Assembly (NCBI RefSeq): GCF_000472525.1 | Contig: NZ_AWZT01000031.1 | Location: 24,595-88,594, forward strand | Source: Paraburkholderia dilworthii | GTDB taxonomy: Bacteria > Pseudomonadota > Gammaproteobacteria > Burkholderiales > Burkholderiaceae | Reading direction: 5' to 3' | DNA length: 64,000 nt | Shown here: in pieces, positions 52,395-60,751 of the stretch | How positions within the stretch are numbered: position 1 is the stretch's first letter | Layout of the letters: every line of letters begins with the position of its first letter | The notes under the pieces: model-generated | The model's database searches: none | Seen by the model: the letters and a program-made list of their open reading frames with translations, nothing else | What the model was told of the DNA's origin: nothing | Translations under genes and position numbers: made by a program

Positions 52395-53492
52395 TCACCC
52401 TTTGTCCTGCACCACGCCGCGGCGGATCTGATCAAGTTCGATGGATTCGAACAGCGCCTTAAAGTTGCCCTCGCCGAAGCCCTGGTTGCCTTTGCGCTGG
52501 ATGATCTCGAAGAAGATCGGCCCGATCTGATTCTCCGTGAAGATTTGCAGCAGCAGGTCATCCGGCGCGCCGTCGATCAGGATCTTGCGCTTGCGCAGTT
52601 CTTCGAGCGGCTCACCGTGATTAGGCACGCGGCGGTCGACCAGTTCATAGTACGTATCGATGGTATCGAGCAGCGAGATGTTCGACGCGCGCAGACCGTC
52701 GACGGTGCGGTAAATGTCGTTGGTGCCAAGCGCAATGTGCTGGATGCCTTCGCCGTGATACGCGTCCAGATATTCCTGAATCTGGCCCGCGGTCTCCGAG
52801 CCTTCCTCATTGATCGGAATGCGGATCTTGCCGCATGGCGAGGTCATCGCTTTGGACTTCACGCCCGTCACCTTGCCTTCGATGTCGAAGTAGCGCACTT
52901 CGCGGAAGTTGAACAGGCGTTCGTAGAACTCGGCCCATTCCTGCATGCGGCCACGGTGCACGTTGTGCGTGAGGTGGTCGATGTACGTGAGGCCGTGACC
53001 GACGGGTTGCGGATTCGCGCCGGGAATCGGCTCGAAGTCGACGTCGTAAATATCGATGTTGCCGACGCTGCCGGGCGCCGCGCCGTTCTTGCCGCGCCAA
53101 CGGTCGACAAAATAGATCAGCGAATCGCCGATGCCTTTGATCGCCGGAATGTTCAATTCCATCGGCCCGGTTTTGTTGTCGAAGCCCCACGCGCCTTTTT
53201 CCAGCGCCTGCTTGTAGGCCTTTGCCGCGTCCTGAACACGGAACGCGATCGCGCAGATCGACGGGCCGTGCAAGCGCGCGAAGCGTTGCGCGAACGAATC
53301 CGGCTCGCCGTTGACGATGAAGTTGATTTCGCCCTGCCGATAAAGCGTCACGTCCTTATGACGATGCCGGGCGACCGCGGTAAAGCCCATTTGCTCGAAC
53401 AGCTTGCCGAGCGCCTTCGGATCGGGCGCGGTGTATTCGATGAACTCGAAGCCGTCTGTGCCGACCGGGTTTTCCCAAGTTGAAACCTGCAT
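52395..53492 (-). CDS. hppD: 4-hydroxyphenylpyruvate dioxygenase
   Basis: Converts 4-hydroxyphenylpyruvate to homogentisate in tyrosine breakdown. The 365-residue vicinal-oxygen-chelate enzyme has its iron ligands in IDHLTHNVHRG, GIQHIALGTNDI and PIFFEIIQRKG. GGAG lies before the ATG. Length is typical for the bacterial enzyme (about 360). It is divergent from an Lrp/AsnC regulator, the probable controller. homogentisate dioxygenase is not in the window. Confidence 0.95.
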   Translation of the reverse strand: MQVSTWENPVGTDGFEFIEYTAPDPKALGKLFEQMGFTAVARHRHKDVTLYRQGEINFIVNGEPDSFAQRFARLHGPSICAIAFRVQDAAKAYKQALEKGAWGFDNKTGPMELNIPAIKGIGDSLIYFVDRWRGKNGAAPGSVGNIDIYDVDFEPIPGANPQPVGHGLTYIDHLTHNVHRGRMQEWAEFYERLFNFREVRYFDIEGKVTGVKSKAMTSPCGKIRIPINEEGSETAGQIQEYLDAYHGEGIQHIALGTNDIYRTVDGLRASNISLLDTIDTYYELVDRRVPNHGEPLEELRKRKILIDGAPDDLLLQIFTENQIGPIFFEIIQRKGNQGFGEGNFKALFESIELDQIRRGVVQDKG

Positions 53493-53669
53493 TGTCTGTC
53501 TCCATGTCGAGGCGCTTTGCGCCGGCGAGTCGCGTGCACGAAATGTGATTGAGCGCGACTGAATGACGCAAGTGTAAATGCCGAAGTGCGGCGAAAACTT
53601 GCGAAATTAATCGCGTGAGACTAGGATCGCGCTATTTTCTAGCTCGCATTCGAGGCGGAGGCGCAGAAA

Positions 53670-54167
53670 ATGACCAATATAGAGATAGACGCAATCGACC
53701 GGCGCATCCTGACGATCCTTCAGGAGAATGGCCGGCTATCGAATCAGGAGATTGCCGAGCGGATCAATCTTTCACCGAGCCCCTGTTTGCGGCGCATACG
53801 GCGGCTCGAAGAGAGCGGAGTGATTCGCGGCTATGTCGCGTTGCTGGACGCGCAGCGCCTCGGGCTCGATTTGCTCGCGTACGTCAATGTGCGGCTGGAA
53901 AAGCGCGGCGGGCCGGCGCTCAGCCCGCGCGGCGACGCGACACACGCGGATCTGTTTCGTGCGGCCGTTCAGGCGTGGCCGGAGGTGGTGGCTTGTCACG
54001 CAATGACCGGTGACATGGACTATTTGCTGCGGGTTCACGTGGAAGACATGGCGCATTTTTCGCGCTTCGTCCAGGATCAACTGCTGCATCATCCGTCGGT
54101 GATCGACGTCAAGACGAGCTTTTCGCTCGAAAAGATCAAGGAGACGACCGCGTTGCCGATCTTATGA
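53670..54167 (+). CDS. Lrp/AsnC-family transcriptional regulator
   Basis: A 165-residue regulator: N-terminal HTH (IDRRILTILQENGRLSNQEIAERINLSPSPCLRRIRRL) and C-terminal RAM domain (DLFRAAVQAWPEVVACHAMTGDMDYLLRV). Divergent from hppD with a 177-bp gap, so control of tyrosine catabolism in response to an aromatic amino acid is likely. An insertion around residues 75-90 (KRGGPALSPRGDATHA) is a little longer than in Lrp. Confidence 0.92.
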   Translation: MTNIEIDAIDRRILTILQENGRLSNQEIAERINLSPSPCLRRIRRLEESGVIRGYVALLDAQRLGLDLLAYVNVRLEKRGGPALSPRGDATHADLFRAAVQAWPEVVACHAMTGDMDYLLRVHVEDMAHFSRFVQDQLLHHPSVIDVKTSFSLEKIKETTALPIL

Positions 54168-54197
54168 GACGCGCGAATCGACATTCGCGGCAAAGAA

Positions 54198-54223
54198 AAA
54201 GGGCAGCCATGAAGCTGCCCTTT
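54198..54223. terminator. Bidirectional intrinsic terminator
   Basis: AAAGGGCAGC-CATGAA-GCTGCCCTTT between the convergent Lrp-type and GNAT genes. Confidence 0.8.
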
Positions 54224-54251
54224 GTCGTTGTTCGCTCGATGCGGCGGATGT

Positions 54252-54920
54252 TCAGGCCGCAGCGACTGCCGGCATAAAGCTCTCCAGCAATTTCGAAGCA
54301 CGGCGCGCTTGACGCTTGAGCGCGTAGTCGAACACCGCGGCCTGTTCCTGCAGCATCTCGCTGATGATGCTCGTCTGGTCGGCCGGGGGCAGCGTCAGAT
54401 AAGCGTCGGCTTCGCCGTACGCGTACTCGATCTTCATGCCAGCTTTTTTCGCGATGTGCATCATGGTCGAATTGCGAGACAGGCAGTGCATGTATAGCGT
54501 GGTGACGTGGGTGTTGCGGCTGCGGATCGCCGCGCGTTCGAACAGTTTTGAACCGATGCCCTGACCGCGCACGCTTTCGAGCACCGAAACGCCAAACTCC
54601 GCTGTGCGCTTGTCGCCCTCAGTGGGCAGATAGGCGAGGTGGCCGACGCCTGTCAGTTGCAACTGATTGTCGAACACGCCGAACACGGTGTCGCGCGTGA
54701 AATCGATGGCGCGGACATAGTTTTCGATGACGTGGTCCGGCACGATTTGGCCGAAGCGCAACAGGCGGTCGTCTTCGTCCAGTGCGAGGAAGTGCGCCAA
54801 TAGCCGTTCGCGGTCGATCGCAGTGAGTTCACGGACCAGAGCAGGTGCACGGCCGGCTGGCAGAGACATGCGATCGTGCGCGACGATCGGCTCGGCGGCG
54901 CGGGGTGTAATCAGGTTCAT
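54252..54920 (-). CDS. GNAT-family N-acetyltransferase
   Basis: A 222-residue protein with an acetyl-CoA-binding motif A, EFGVSVLESVRGQGIGSKLF, followed by MMHIAKKAGMKIEYAYGEAD (motif B). ATG 54920 has AAGGAG nine bases upstream; the open frame continues to 54983. The acceptor is unknown. Monocistronic. Confidence 0.88.
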   Translation of the reverse strand: MNLITPRAAEPIVAHDRMSLPAGRAPALVRELTAIDRERLLAHFLALDEDDRLLRFGQIVPDHVIENYVRAIDFTRDTVFGVFDNQLQLTGVGHLAYLPTEGDKRTAEFGVSVLESVRGQGIGSKLFERAAIRSRNTHVTTLYMHCLSRNSTMMHIAKKAGMKIEYAYGEADAYLTLPPADQTSIISEMLQEQAAVFDYALKRQARRASKLLESFMPAVAAA

Positions 54921-55161
54921 GGTCAGGTTCTCCTTGTGATCGTGCGGCATTGGTGCACCGCAAAACGATTCTAGCGGAAACACGAGGCCATAACTAGGGA
55001 AAACCCGTATCTAATGTCGAGATGGTTGCCTAATCGGACAGAGCCGAACCTGTAACCTTATGAATTTAAAGGGACTATGGAAATGAACGGGCGTTCGTGA
55101 CAAGTTGTCGCGCCCGAGCAACTGCCCGTTTATCTTGTTCGCATATTGCTGTGCTGCGCAA

Positions 55162-55770
55162 TTACGCCTGTGTAGATCCCAATCCGTGGTCCACCATACT
55201 TACCACCTGCTCGGCGAATTCGCGGTAGCCCATGCGGCCGCCCGGCTTCAGCCAGGTGAATGTCCAGTTGATCATGCCGAACACCATCATCGTTAGCGCG
55301 GTCTGGTTTTCGCGCGTGGCGCGCTCCGGATAAGCACGCGCAAGTTGCCGCGCGAACGCGGCCACGACATCGCGCTGGCGGTTCAGAACCACTTCGCGTT
55401 GGGCGTCGACAAGATATTTCACGTCGTTCAGAAGCGCGACGTGCCGGCTATGTGAGGTTTCATACTCGGACAGGAACGCACGGATCAGTTCTGCGAAAGT
55501 CTCGCGCTCGGTCAGGCCGCGGCGCTGGCTCGCACCCTCCACCTCGGCGATGATCAGCATCAGCCGCTTGGTGTAGCGGTCCAGCAGATCGAACAGAATC
55601 GCTTCCTTGCTCTCGTAATAGTGATAGAGGCGCGCTTTCGATGTGCCGCTTGCTGCGGCGAGATCTGACATCGACGTGCTCGGATAGCTCGTCTGCGCGA
55701 ATTTCGCCGCAGCTAGCTCGAGAATCTGTTCGCGCTGGCTTTCGTGGTCGGGCGCTCGGGTGCGGGCCAT
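55162..55770 (-). CDS. paaR: TetR-family regulator, probable PaaR
   Basis: A 202-residue regulator. The N-terminal HTH is STSMSDLAAASGTSKARLYHYYESKEAILFDLL; the C-terminal ligand domain is helical. It starts nine bases after the DUF1835 stop, in the place that the phenylacetate repressor PaaR holds in Burkholderia. A perfect TetR palindrome lies in the paaA promoter at 60586. Phenylacetyl-CoA is the known inducer for PaaR proteins. Assignment rests on family plus context. Confidence 0.85.
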   Translation of the reverse strand: MARTRAPDHESQREQILELAAAKFAQTSYPSTSMSDLAAASGTSKARLYHYYESKEAILFDLLDRYTKRLMLIIAEVEGASQRRGLTERETFAELIRAFLSEYETSHSRHVALLNDVKYLVDAQREVVLNRQRDVVAAFARQLARAYPERATRENQTALTMMVFGMINWTFTWLKPGGRMGYREFAEQVVSMVDHGLGSTQA

Positions 55771-55779
55771 AGTCGCTTT

Positions 55780-56595
55780 TTAATTAGTGTGACAGGGCGC
55801 GAGTGCCGCGCATAACTCCAGCGTGCGCCATGCACAGGGGTCGCCGCGGAGTTTGATGCGGCGTGTTGCAGCTAGCTCCCGCAAGCGCCACAGCACAATG
55901 CTGTCGCTGACGAGGAAGTACAACTCCGCAGTCATCACCTCGGCGGCGACGCGGGCGGCGGGCTGCCAGTCGGCGCTGACGTGCTCGAGTATCAGCGCGT
56001 CGAGATCGGCGAAGCTGCCGCTCGTGAACGTGTTGTCGCGCCAGCGCCGGGTTTCGCCGTTCGCATGTTTGGCCTCCTGCCATTCCAGCGCGAGCCGGCT
56101 GATGCGCAACACGGAGATGGGTGCGGCGTCGGGCAAGCGTGCCTGCAAGACGGTCGGCGCAAACATGCCGACGGATGTCGCGCGATCCTTGCGGCTGTGC
56201 GCCCAGGCGCCGGTGTCGGTGAGATCGCGAATCGACAGACGCACTTCGTTCAGCCGCTGCGGGTTATTGCGCAGGTAATAGCTCACGCGGCGCAGCATCA
56301 ACTGGTCGGATGCGCTTTCGCCATGCCAGACCACCAGATTGGAGTCGCCGCGCGCGATGGCTTCCAGCGTCGCGCCCTGCTCGCGAAACTCGCGAAGGAA
56401 ATCGCGCTTCGAGTCTGCGCTCACGCGGTCCCAGAACGCGGCGCGCACTTCCGGACCGTCGTCGATTCCGCGCAATGGGCCGACGGCCAGATCGTCGCGC
56501 AGTGCGTGCACGCGATCGTTGCGGCCCGTTTCGCGCAATGCGGTGCGCAATGATTCCGCGGCGACGTCGCCGTTGGTGAGATGGATCGTGCTCAT
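55780..56595 (-). CDS. DUF1835 domain-containing protein
   Basis: A 271-residue soluble protein. The N-terminal DUF1835 block is STIHLTNGDVAAESLRTALRETG, followed by AVGPLRGIDDGPEVRAAFW and VVWHGESASDQLMLRRVSYYL; the C-terminal part resembles DUF3658. No catalytic role is known. It is transcribed with paaR and sits between paaR and paaE. A terminator (56634-56676) separates it from the paa structural genes, so it must have its own promoter. Confidence 0.87.
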   Translation of the reverse strand: MSTIHLTNGDVAAESLRTALRETGRNDRVHALRDDLAVGPLRGIDDGPEVRAAFWDRVSADSKRDFLREFREQGATLEAIARGDSNLVVWHGESASDQLMLRRVSYYLRNNPQRLNEVRLSIRDLTDTGAWAHSRKDRATSVGMFAPTVLQARLPDAAPISVLRISRLALEWQEAKHANGETRRWRDNTFTSGSFADLDALILEHVSADWQPAARVAAEVMTAELYFLVSDSIVLWRLRELAATRRIKLRGDPCAWRTLELCAALAPCHTN

Positions 56596-56633
56596 CGGCC
56601 GTGATTGGATTCTTGTTGGGCGATTGACTAAAA

Positions 56634-56676
56634 GGCCGCTCGCGAGCCGGACTCAACGGTCCGATTGCGAGCGGCC
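56634..56676 (-). terminator. Intrinsic terminator after paaE
   Basis: On the minus strand GGCCGCTCGC pairs with GCGAGCGGCC around a 23-base loop that can itself fold, then TTTTA. It ends the paaABCDE message 60 bp after the paaE stop. Confidence 0.75.
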
Positions 56677-56735
56677 CCTAGTGTAAGCGGATCGCGGAAC
56701 GGCTCAAAGCATCGCGGCATCAAGCTATAGCACGC

Positions 56736-57824
56736 TCAACGTTCGTCGTAGCTCACCACCACGCGGTCGCTGATTGGATGGCATTGGCACGTCAGCACGA
56801 AACCGTCGCGGATTTCATGCTCTTCGAGCGTGTAGTTCTTTTCCATCTTCACCTCGCCTTCCACCACTTTTGCTCGGCAAGTGCAGCAAACGCCCCCTTT
56901 GCATGCATACGGCAACGCAAGGCCAGCGCGCAGGCCGACGTCGAGCACGCTTACGCCCTGGTACGGCAGGCGCAGCTTGCGGCGTTTTCCATCGAGCACG
57001 ATTTCCAGGTCGGCCGCAGGCGTATCTTCGGTGATTTCGACGGGCGGCACGCCGGCTTGCGGCAGCGGCGAGCCAAAGCGTTCCACGTGCACCTTTTCGG
57101 GCGGCACGCCGGCGGCTTTCAGCGCGGCCTCGGCGGCGTCCATCATCGGCGCGGGGCCGCAAATGAAGGCTTCGTCGATGGAATCGGCCGGCATGAGGTT
57201 GTCCAGAAACGCCGCGCACTTCTGCTGGTCGAGCACGCCGTTGAACAGTTCGACGTCCTGCAAATCGTCGGACAGCACGTGATAGAGCACGAAGCGGTTC
57301 ATGAAGCGGTTCTTCAAGTCTTCGAGCTCTTCGGCGAACATGATCTGATCGACGCTGCGATTGCCGTAGATCAATGTGAAAGTGCTGCGCGGTTCGACCT
57401 CCAGCGTCGTCTTGATGATGGCGAGCACCGGCGTGATGCCCGAGCCGCCCGCGAACGCAACGTACTGCTGGCCGTGGTCTACGTTCAGATGCGTGAAGAA
57501 GCGACCGTCCGGTGTCATTACGTCGATCGTGTGGCCCGGCTGCAGCGTGTCGAAAGCGAAGTTCGAGAAGCGTCCGCCGCGCACGCGCTTGATGCCGATG
57601 CGAAGTTCGCCGTCGCGGTCATAGTCGGTCACGCCCACGCAGATCGAGTACGAGCGGCGCGTTTCCTCTCCGTCGATGTGCGTTTTCAGCGTAACGAACT
57701 GGCCTTGCGTGAAGCGATAAAGCTCGCGAAGTTCCACGGGGACTTCGAACGCGACCGAGACCGCGTCGGCGGTTTCCGGCCGCACTTCGCGGATACGCAG
57801 CGGATGAAATTGCGGGGTGGCCAT
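56736..57824 (-). CDS. paaE: Phenylacetyl-CoA epoxidase, reductase subunit PaaE
   Basis: Passes electrons from NADPH to the epoxidase. The 362-residue protein has an FAD domain (RSYSICVG), an NAD(P) domain (FAGGSGITPVLAIIKT, FICGPAPMMD) and a C-terminal plant-type 2Fe-2S domain with Cys308-x4-Cys313-x2-Cys316 and Cys346. ATG 57824 matches the family start; the frame runs on to 58031. It begins one base after the paaD stop codon. Confidence 0.95.
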   Translation of the reverse strand: MATPQFHPLRIREVRPETADAVSVAFEVPVELRELYRFTQGQFVTLKTHIDGEETRRSYSICVGVTDYDRDGELRIGIKRVRGGRFSNFAFDTLQPGHTIDVMTPDGRFFTHLNVDHGQQYVAFAGGSGITPVLAIIKTTLEVEPRSTFTLIYGNRSVDQIMFAEELEDLKNRFMNRFVLYHVLSDDLQDVELFNGVLDQQKCAAFLDNLMPADSIDEAFICGPAPMMDAAEAALKAAGVPPEKVHVERFGSPLPQAGVPPVEITEDTPAADLEIVLDGKRRKLRLPYQGVSVLDVGLRAGLALPYACKGGVCCTCRAKVVEGEVKMEKNYTLEEHEIRDGFVLTCQCHPISDRVVVSYDER

Positions 57825-57825
57825 A

Positions 57826-58380
57826 TCAGTATGGTTTGAAATAGTCGAAGGGTTCGCGGCAGTCGAGGCAGCGGTATAGGGCTTTGCAAGCGGTCGAGCC
57901 GAATTGCGCGAGACGTTCGGTATGTGCCGAACCGCATCTCGGGCAGGACGGCGCGGGCAGCGCGCGCGGCACGAAGCGCAGCACTTTTTCCTGCGGCGTG
58001 CCGCTATCCGGAGCCGCCGAACCGCAATCACCGGTGGGCGGTGCGATGCCGTAGGCGCGCAGCTTTTCGCGGGCGTCGGCGGTCATCCAATCGGTGGTCC
58101 ATGCTGGCGCGAGCACGGTGGCGATGCGGTAGGGCCTGAGTTCCGCGACGTCGAGTGCATGAGCGACGTCTTCCGCGATCTGCGACATGGCAGGGCAACC
58201 TGAATACGTCGGCGTGATCACGACTTCGAGCGCGCCATCGTCGGTGCGCCGGACATCGCGCAAAATGCCGAGCTCGCGAATCGACACCACCGGAATCTCC
58301 GGATCGGGCACCGTTTCGAGCACTGCCCACGCGCGTTGGAGCGTGGCGTCCGCTTTGTGAGTCGCAGTCGAGGTCGTCAT
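57826..58380 (-). CDS. paaD: Phenylacetyl-CoA epoxidase assembly factor PaaD
   Basis: A 184-residue MIP18/DUF59-type maturation protein. The N-terminal part has the motif VPDPEIPVVSI and the reactive Cys in TYSGCPAM; a C-terminal zinc ribbon has CPRC (146-149), Cys165 and CLDC (171-174). It is thought to help load iron or Fe-S into the complex. Start 58380 lies 25 bp after the paaC stop. Confidence 0.93.
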   Translation of the reverse strand: MTTSTATHKADATLQRAWAVLETVPDPEIPVVSIRELGILRDVRRTDDGALEVVITPTYSGCPAMSQIAEDVAHALDVAELRPYRIATVLAPAWTTDWMTADAREKLRAYGIAPPTGDCGSAAPDSGTPQEKVLRFVPRALPAPSCPRCGSAHTERLAQFGSTACKALYRCLDCREPFDYFKPY

Positions 58381-58405
58381 GGTCGAATTACCGGAGTTAG
58401 CAGGG

Positions 58406-59209
58406 TCACCACGTCGCGCCGGGGTGCTGGCGCGCAAGGCTCTGCATTTCAGCGAGCACGAAGCCCATGTGCTCGGAATGCTCGCCGTGCTTGCCGGTCG
58501 TGACGTGCTTGACGGGTTCGGGCAGCGTGAGCGTGGCTTGCTGGAGTGTCGCGCGTACGTCGTCGAGCCAGGCGGTTTCGAGCTCGGCGGTCAGCGGTCC
58601 GATGCCTGAGGCGGTGATCGTTTGTTCGACGGCATCCGTGCTGAAAAACTCGCGCGTGTACGGCAGCAGGTAATCCAGCGCGGCCTGCGCGCGACGATGC
58701 GATTCCTCGGTGCCGTCGCCGAAGCGGATCAGCCATTCGCTCGCGTGATGCACGTGGTAGCTCGTCTCCTTGATCGATTTCGACGCGATCGCAGCAAGCT
58801 GCGCGTCCGTCGATTGCTTGAGCGCGGTCCACAAATGCGCCATCAACGTCGAGTAAAGGAAGTTGCGCACGATCGTGACCGCATAGTCTTTCTCAGTCTT
58901 GGCGGTAGCGGACAGCGGACCGTAGTGCGGCAATTCGACCAATGTGTAGTTCGCGAACTCACGCTCGGCGCGAAAGTAAGCGTAATCGTCTTCCGTGCGC
59001 GTCTTGCCGGTGAGTTGCTGTTCGAGCGAGGCTGCGTGCGTGTACAGCAGCCGCGCCTGGCCGACCAGATCGAGGCTCATATTCGATAGCGCGATGTCTT
59101 CTTCGAGAATCGGGCCGTGGCCGCACCACTCGCTATTGCGCTGACCGAGGATCAGCGCGGTATCCGCGAGGCGCAGCACGTATTGCAAATGTTCAGGCGT
59201 GATGTTCAT
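58406..59209 (-). CDS. paaC: Phenylacetyl-CoA epoxidase structural subunit PaaC
   Basis: A 267-residue ferritin-like subunit that pairs with PaaA but has lost most diiron ligands. Family marks are ADTALILGQRNSEWCGHGP, EEDIALSNMSLDLVGQAR and ETSYHVHHASEWLIRFGDGT. It follows paaB after an eight-base gap. Confidence 0.95.
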   Translation of the reverse strand: MNITPEHLQYVLRLADTALILGQRNSEWCGHGPILEEDIALSNMSLDLVGQARLLYTHAASLEQQLTGKTRTEDDYAYFRAEREFANYTLVELPHYGPLSATAKTEKDYAVTIVRNFLYSTLMAHLWTALKQSTDAQLAAIASKSIKETSYHVHHASEWLIRFGDGTEESHRRAQAALDYLLPYTREFFSTDAVEQTITASGIGPLTAELETAWLDDVRATLQQATLTLPEPVKHVTTGKHGEHSEHMGFVLAEMQSLARQHPGATW

Positions 59210-59217
59210 GGCCGCGC

Positions 59218-59502
59218 TTACATGTGGTTGACTTCGTCGGGAAGCGTGTAGAACGTCGGGTGGCGGTAGATCTTGTCGCCGGCCGGGTCGAACAGTTCCG
59301 GCTTGTCTCGCGGCGCGGACGCCGTGATCGACGAAGACGGCACGACCCAGATGCTCACGCCTTCCTGGCGGCGCGTGTAGACGTCGCGCGCCATGCGCAG
59401 CGCCATTTGCGCGTCGGCGGCATGCAAGCTGCCGCAGTGTTTATGGTCGAGTCCCTGCTTGCTGCGCACGAAGACTTCCCAAATCGGCCATTCCTTGTTC
59501 AT
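59218..59502 (-). CDS. paaB: Phenylacetyl-CoA epoxidase subunit PaaB
   Basis: A 94-residue subunit that bridges the PaaAC dimers. It carries WEVFVRSKQGLDHKHCGSLH and ALRMARDVYTRRQEGVSIWVV, typical of PaaB. It is 39 bp downstream of paaA on the same transcript. Confidence 0.95.
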   Translation of the reverse strand: MNKEWPIWEVFVRSKQGLDHKHCGSLHAADAQMALRMARDVYTRRQEGVSIWVVPSSSITASAPRDKPELFDPAGDKIYRHPTFYTLPDEVNHM

Positions 59503-59541
59503 TCCTGATCTCCTGATTCTTTGCCTGGCGTGCCGCGCTTG

Positions 59542-60540
59542 TCAGGCGGCTTGCTGTTGTGCGCGCTGGCGCTGCTTTTCGGCGTGGGCGAGGGCGGCTT
59601 CGCGAACCCACGCGCCGTCGTTATGGGCTTTGACGCGCGTGCCGAGGCGCTCACGATTGCACGGACCGTCGCCGTTCACCACACGCCAGAACTCTTCCCA
59701 GTCGATGTCGCCGTAGTCGTAATGGCCGCGCGCCTCGTTCCATTTGAGGTCCGGGTCGGGCAGCGTGACGCCGAGCACCTTCGCCTGATCGACGGTGGCG
59801 TCGACGAATTTCTGACGCAAGTCGTCGTTCGAAATACGCTTGATGCCCCATTTCGACGACTGATTGCTATGGATCGAATCCTTGTCGCTCGGCCCGAACA
59901 TCATCAGCACTGGCCACCACCAGCGGTTCACCGCCTGCTGGACGAGCTCGCGCTGGGCTTCGGTGCCGGACATCATCGCCATCAGCGCGTCGAAACCCTG
60001 GCGCTGGTGAAACGATTCTTCCTTGCAGATGCGGATCATCGCGCGGGCGTACGGGCCGTAGGTGCAACGGCACAACGGAATCTGGTTCATGATCGCCGCG
60101 CCGTCGACCAGCCAGCCGATCACGCCGACATCGGCCCAGGTGGGCGTCGGGTAATTGAAGATGCTCGAATACTTCGCTTTGCCGGAATGCAGAGCCGCAA
60201 CCAACTGGTCGCGAGAGACGCCTAGCGTTTCTGCCGCGCTATATAGATAGAGACCGTGACCGGCTTCGTCCTGCACTTTGGCAAGCAGAATAGCTTTGCG
60301 CTTCAGGCTCGGCGCGCGGGTGATCCAGTTGCCTTCCGGCAGCATGCCGACAATCTCAGAATGCGCGTGCTGCGAAATCTGGCGGACCAGCGTCTTGCGG
60401 TAAGCCTCGGGCATCCAGTCTTGCGGCTCGATTTTGCCGTCGGCGGCCATCACGGCGTCGAACTGCACCTGCTCCGGCGATGCTGCGCCAGAGTCCAGCG
60501 GAGCCACGTTGCCGGGAATATCCAGAGATTGCGTGTACAT
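59542..60540 (-). CDS. paaA: Phenylacetyl-CoA epoxidase catalytic subunit PaaA
   Basis: Diiron oxygenase that makes ring-1,2-epoxyphenylacetyl-CoA. Of 332 residues, metal-binding ExxH-type motifs are DEAGH (91-95) and EESFH (174-178). RCTYGPYARAMIRICKE and the WGIKR segment are also conserved. The frame is open to 60774 but ATG 60540 fits the family and lies after the operator-bearing promoter. First gene of paaABCDE. Confidence 0.96.
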   Translation of the reverse strand: MYTQSLDIPGNVAPLDSGAASPEQVQFDAVMAADGKIEPQDWMPEAYRKTLVRQISQHAHSEIVGMLPEGNWITRAPSLKRKAILLAKVQDEAGHGLYLYSAAETLGVSRDQLVAALHSGKAKYSSIFNYPTPTWADVGVIGWLVDGAAIMNQIPLCRCTYGPYARAMIRICKEESFHQRQGFDALMAMMSGTEAQRELVQQAVNRWWWPVLMMFGPSDKDSIHSNQSSKWGIKRISNDDLRQKFVDATVDQAKVLGVTLPDPDLKWNEARGHYDYGDIDWEEFWRVVNGDGPCNRERLGTRVKAHNDGAWVREAALAHAEKQRQRAQQQAA

Positions 60541-60575
60541 AGGGCGCTCTTCTGCGGAAGTTATCGGGTCTGCAC

Positions 60576-60601
60576 AGTATAAGCCAACCGACCGGTCGGT
60601 T
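60576..60601 (-). promoter_or_regulatory. paaA promoter with perfect TetR-type operator (probable PaaR site)
   Basis: AACCGACCGGTCGGTT (60586-60601) is a perfect 16-bp palindrome. On the minus strand TATACT (60581-60576) five bases beyond it is a good -10 for paaA, and the AT-rich stretch at 60602-60612 fits a weak -35. The operator thus fills the spacer, where a bound repressor would block RNA polymerase. paaR is the only TetR gene in the window. Confidence 0.8.
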
Positions 60602-60751
60602 AATAAATTTTTTGAGATGGCGCGAGCATAACCATAGCGGCGGCGCAATCGCCGCAGGACGTTTCGCGGGTGCTGTGTCCCCGGGTCGACGCTTAACCTA
60701 TAAAATTGCGAATTGGCCGCGACTCGTGGTCCTCCTGCATCCCCGGTACTC

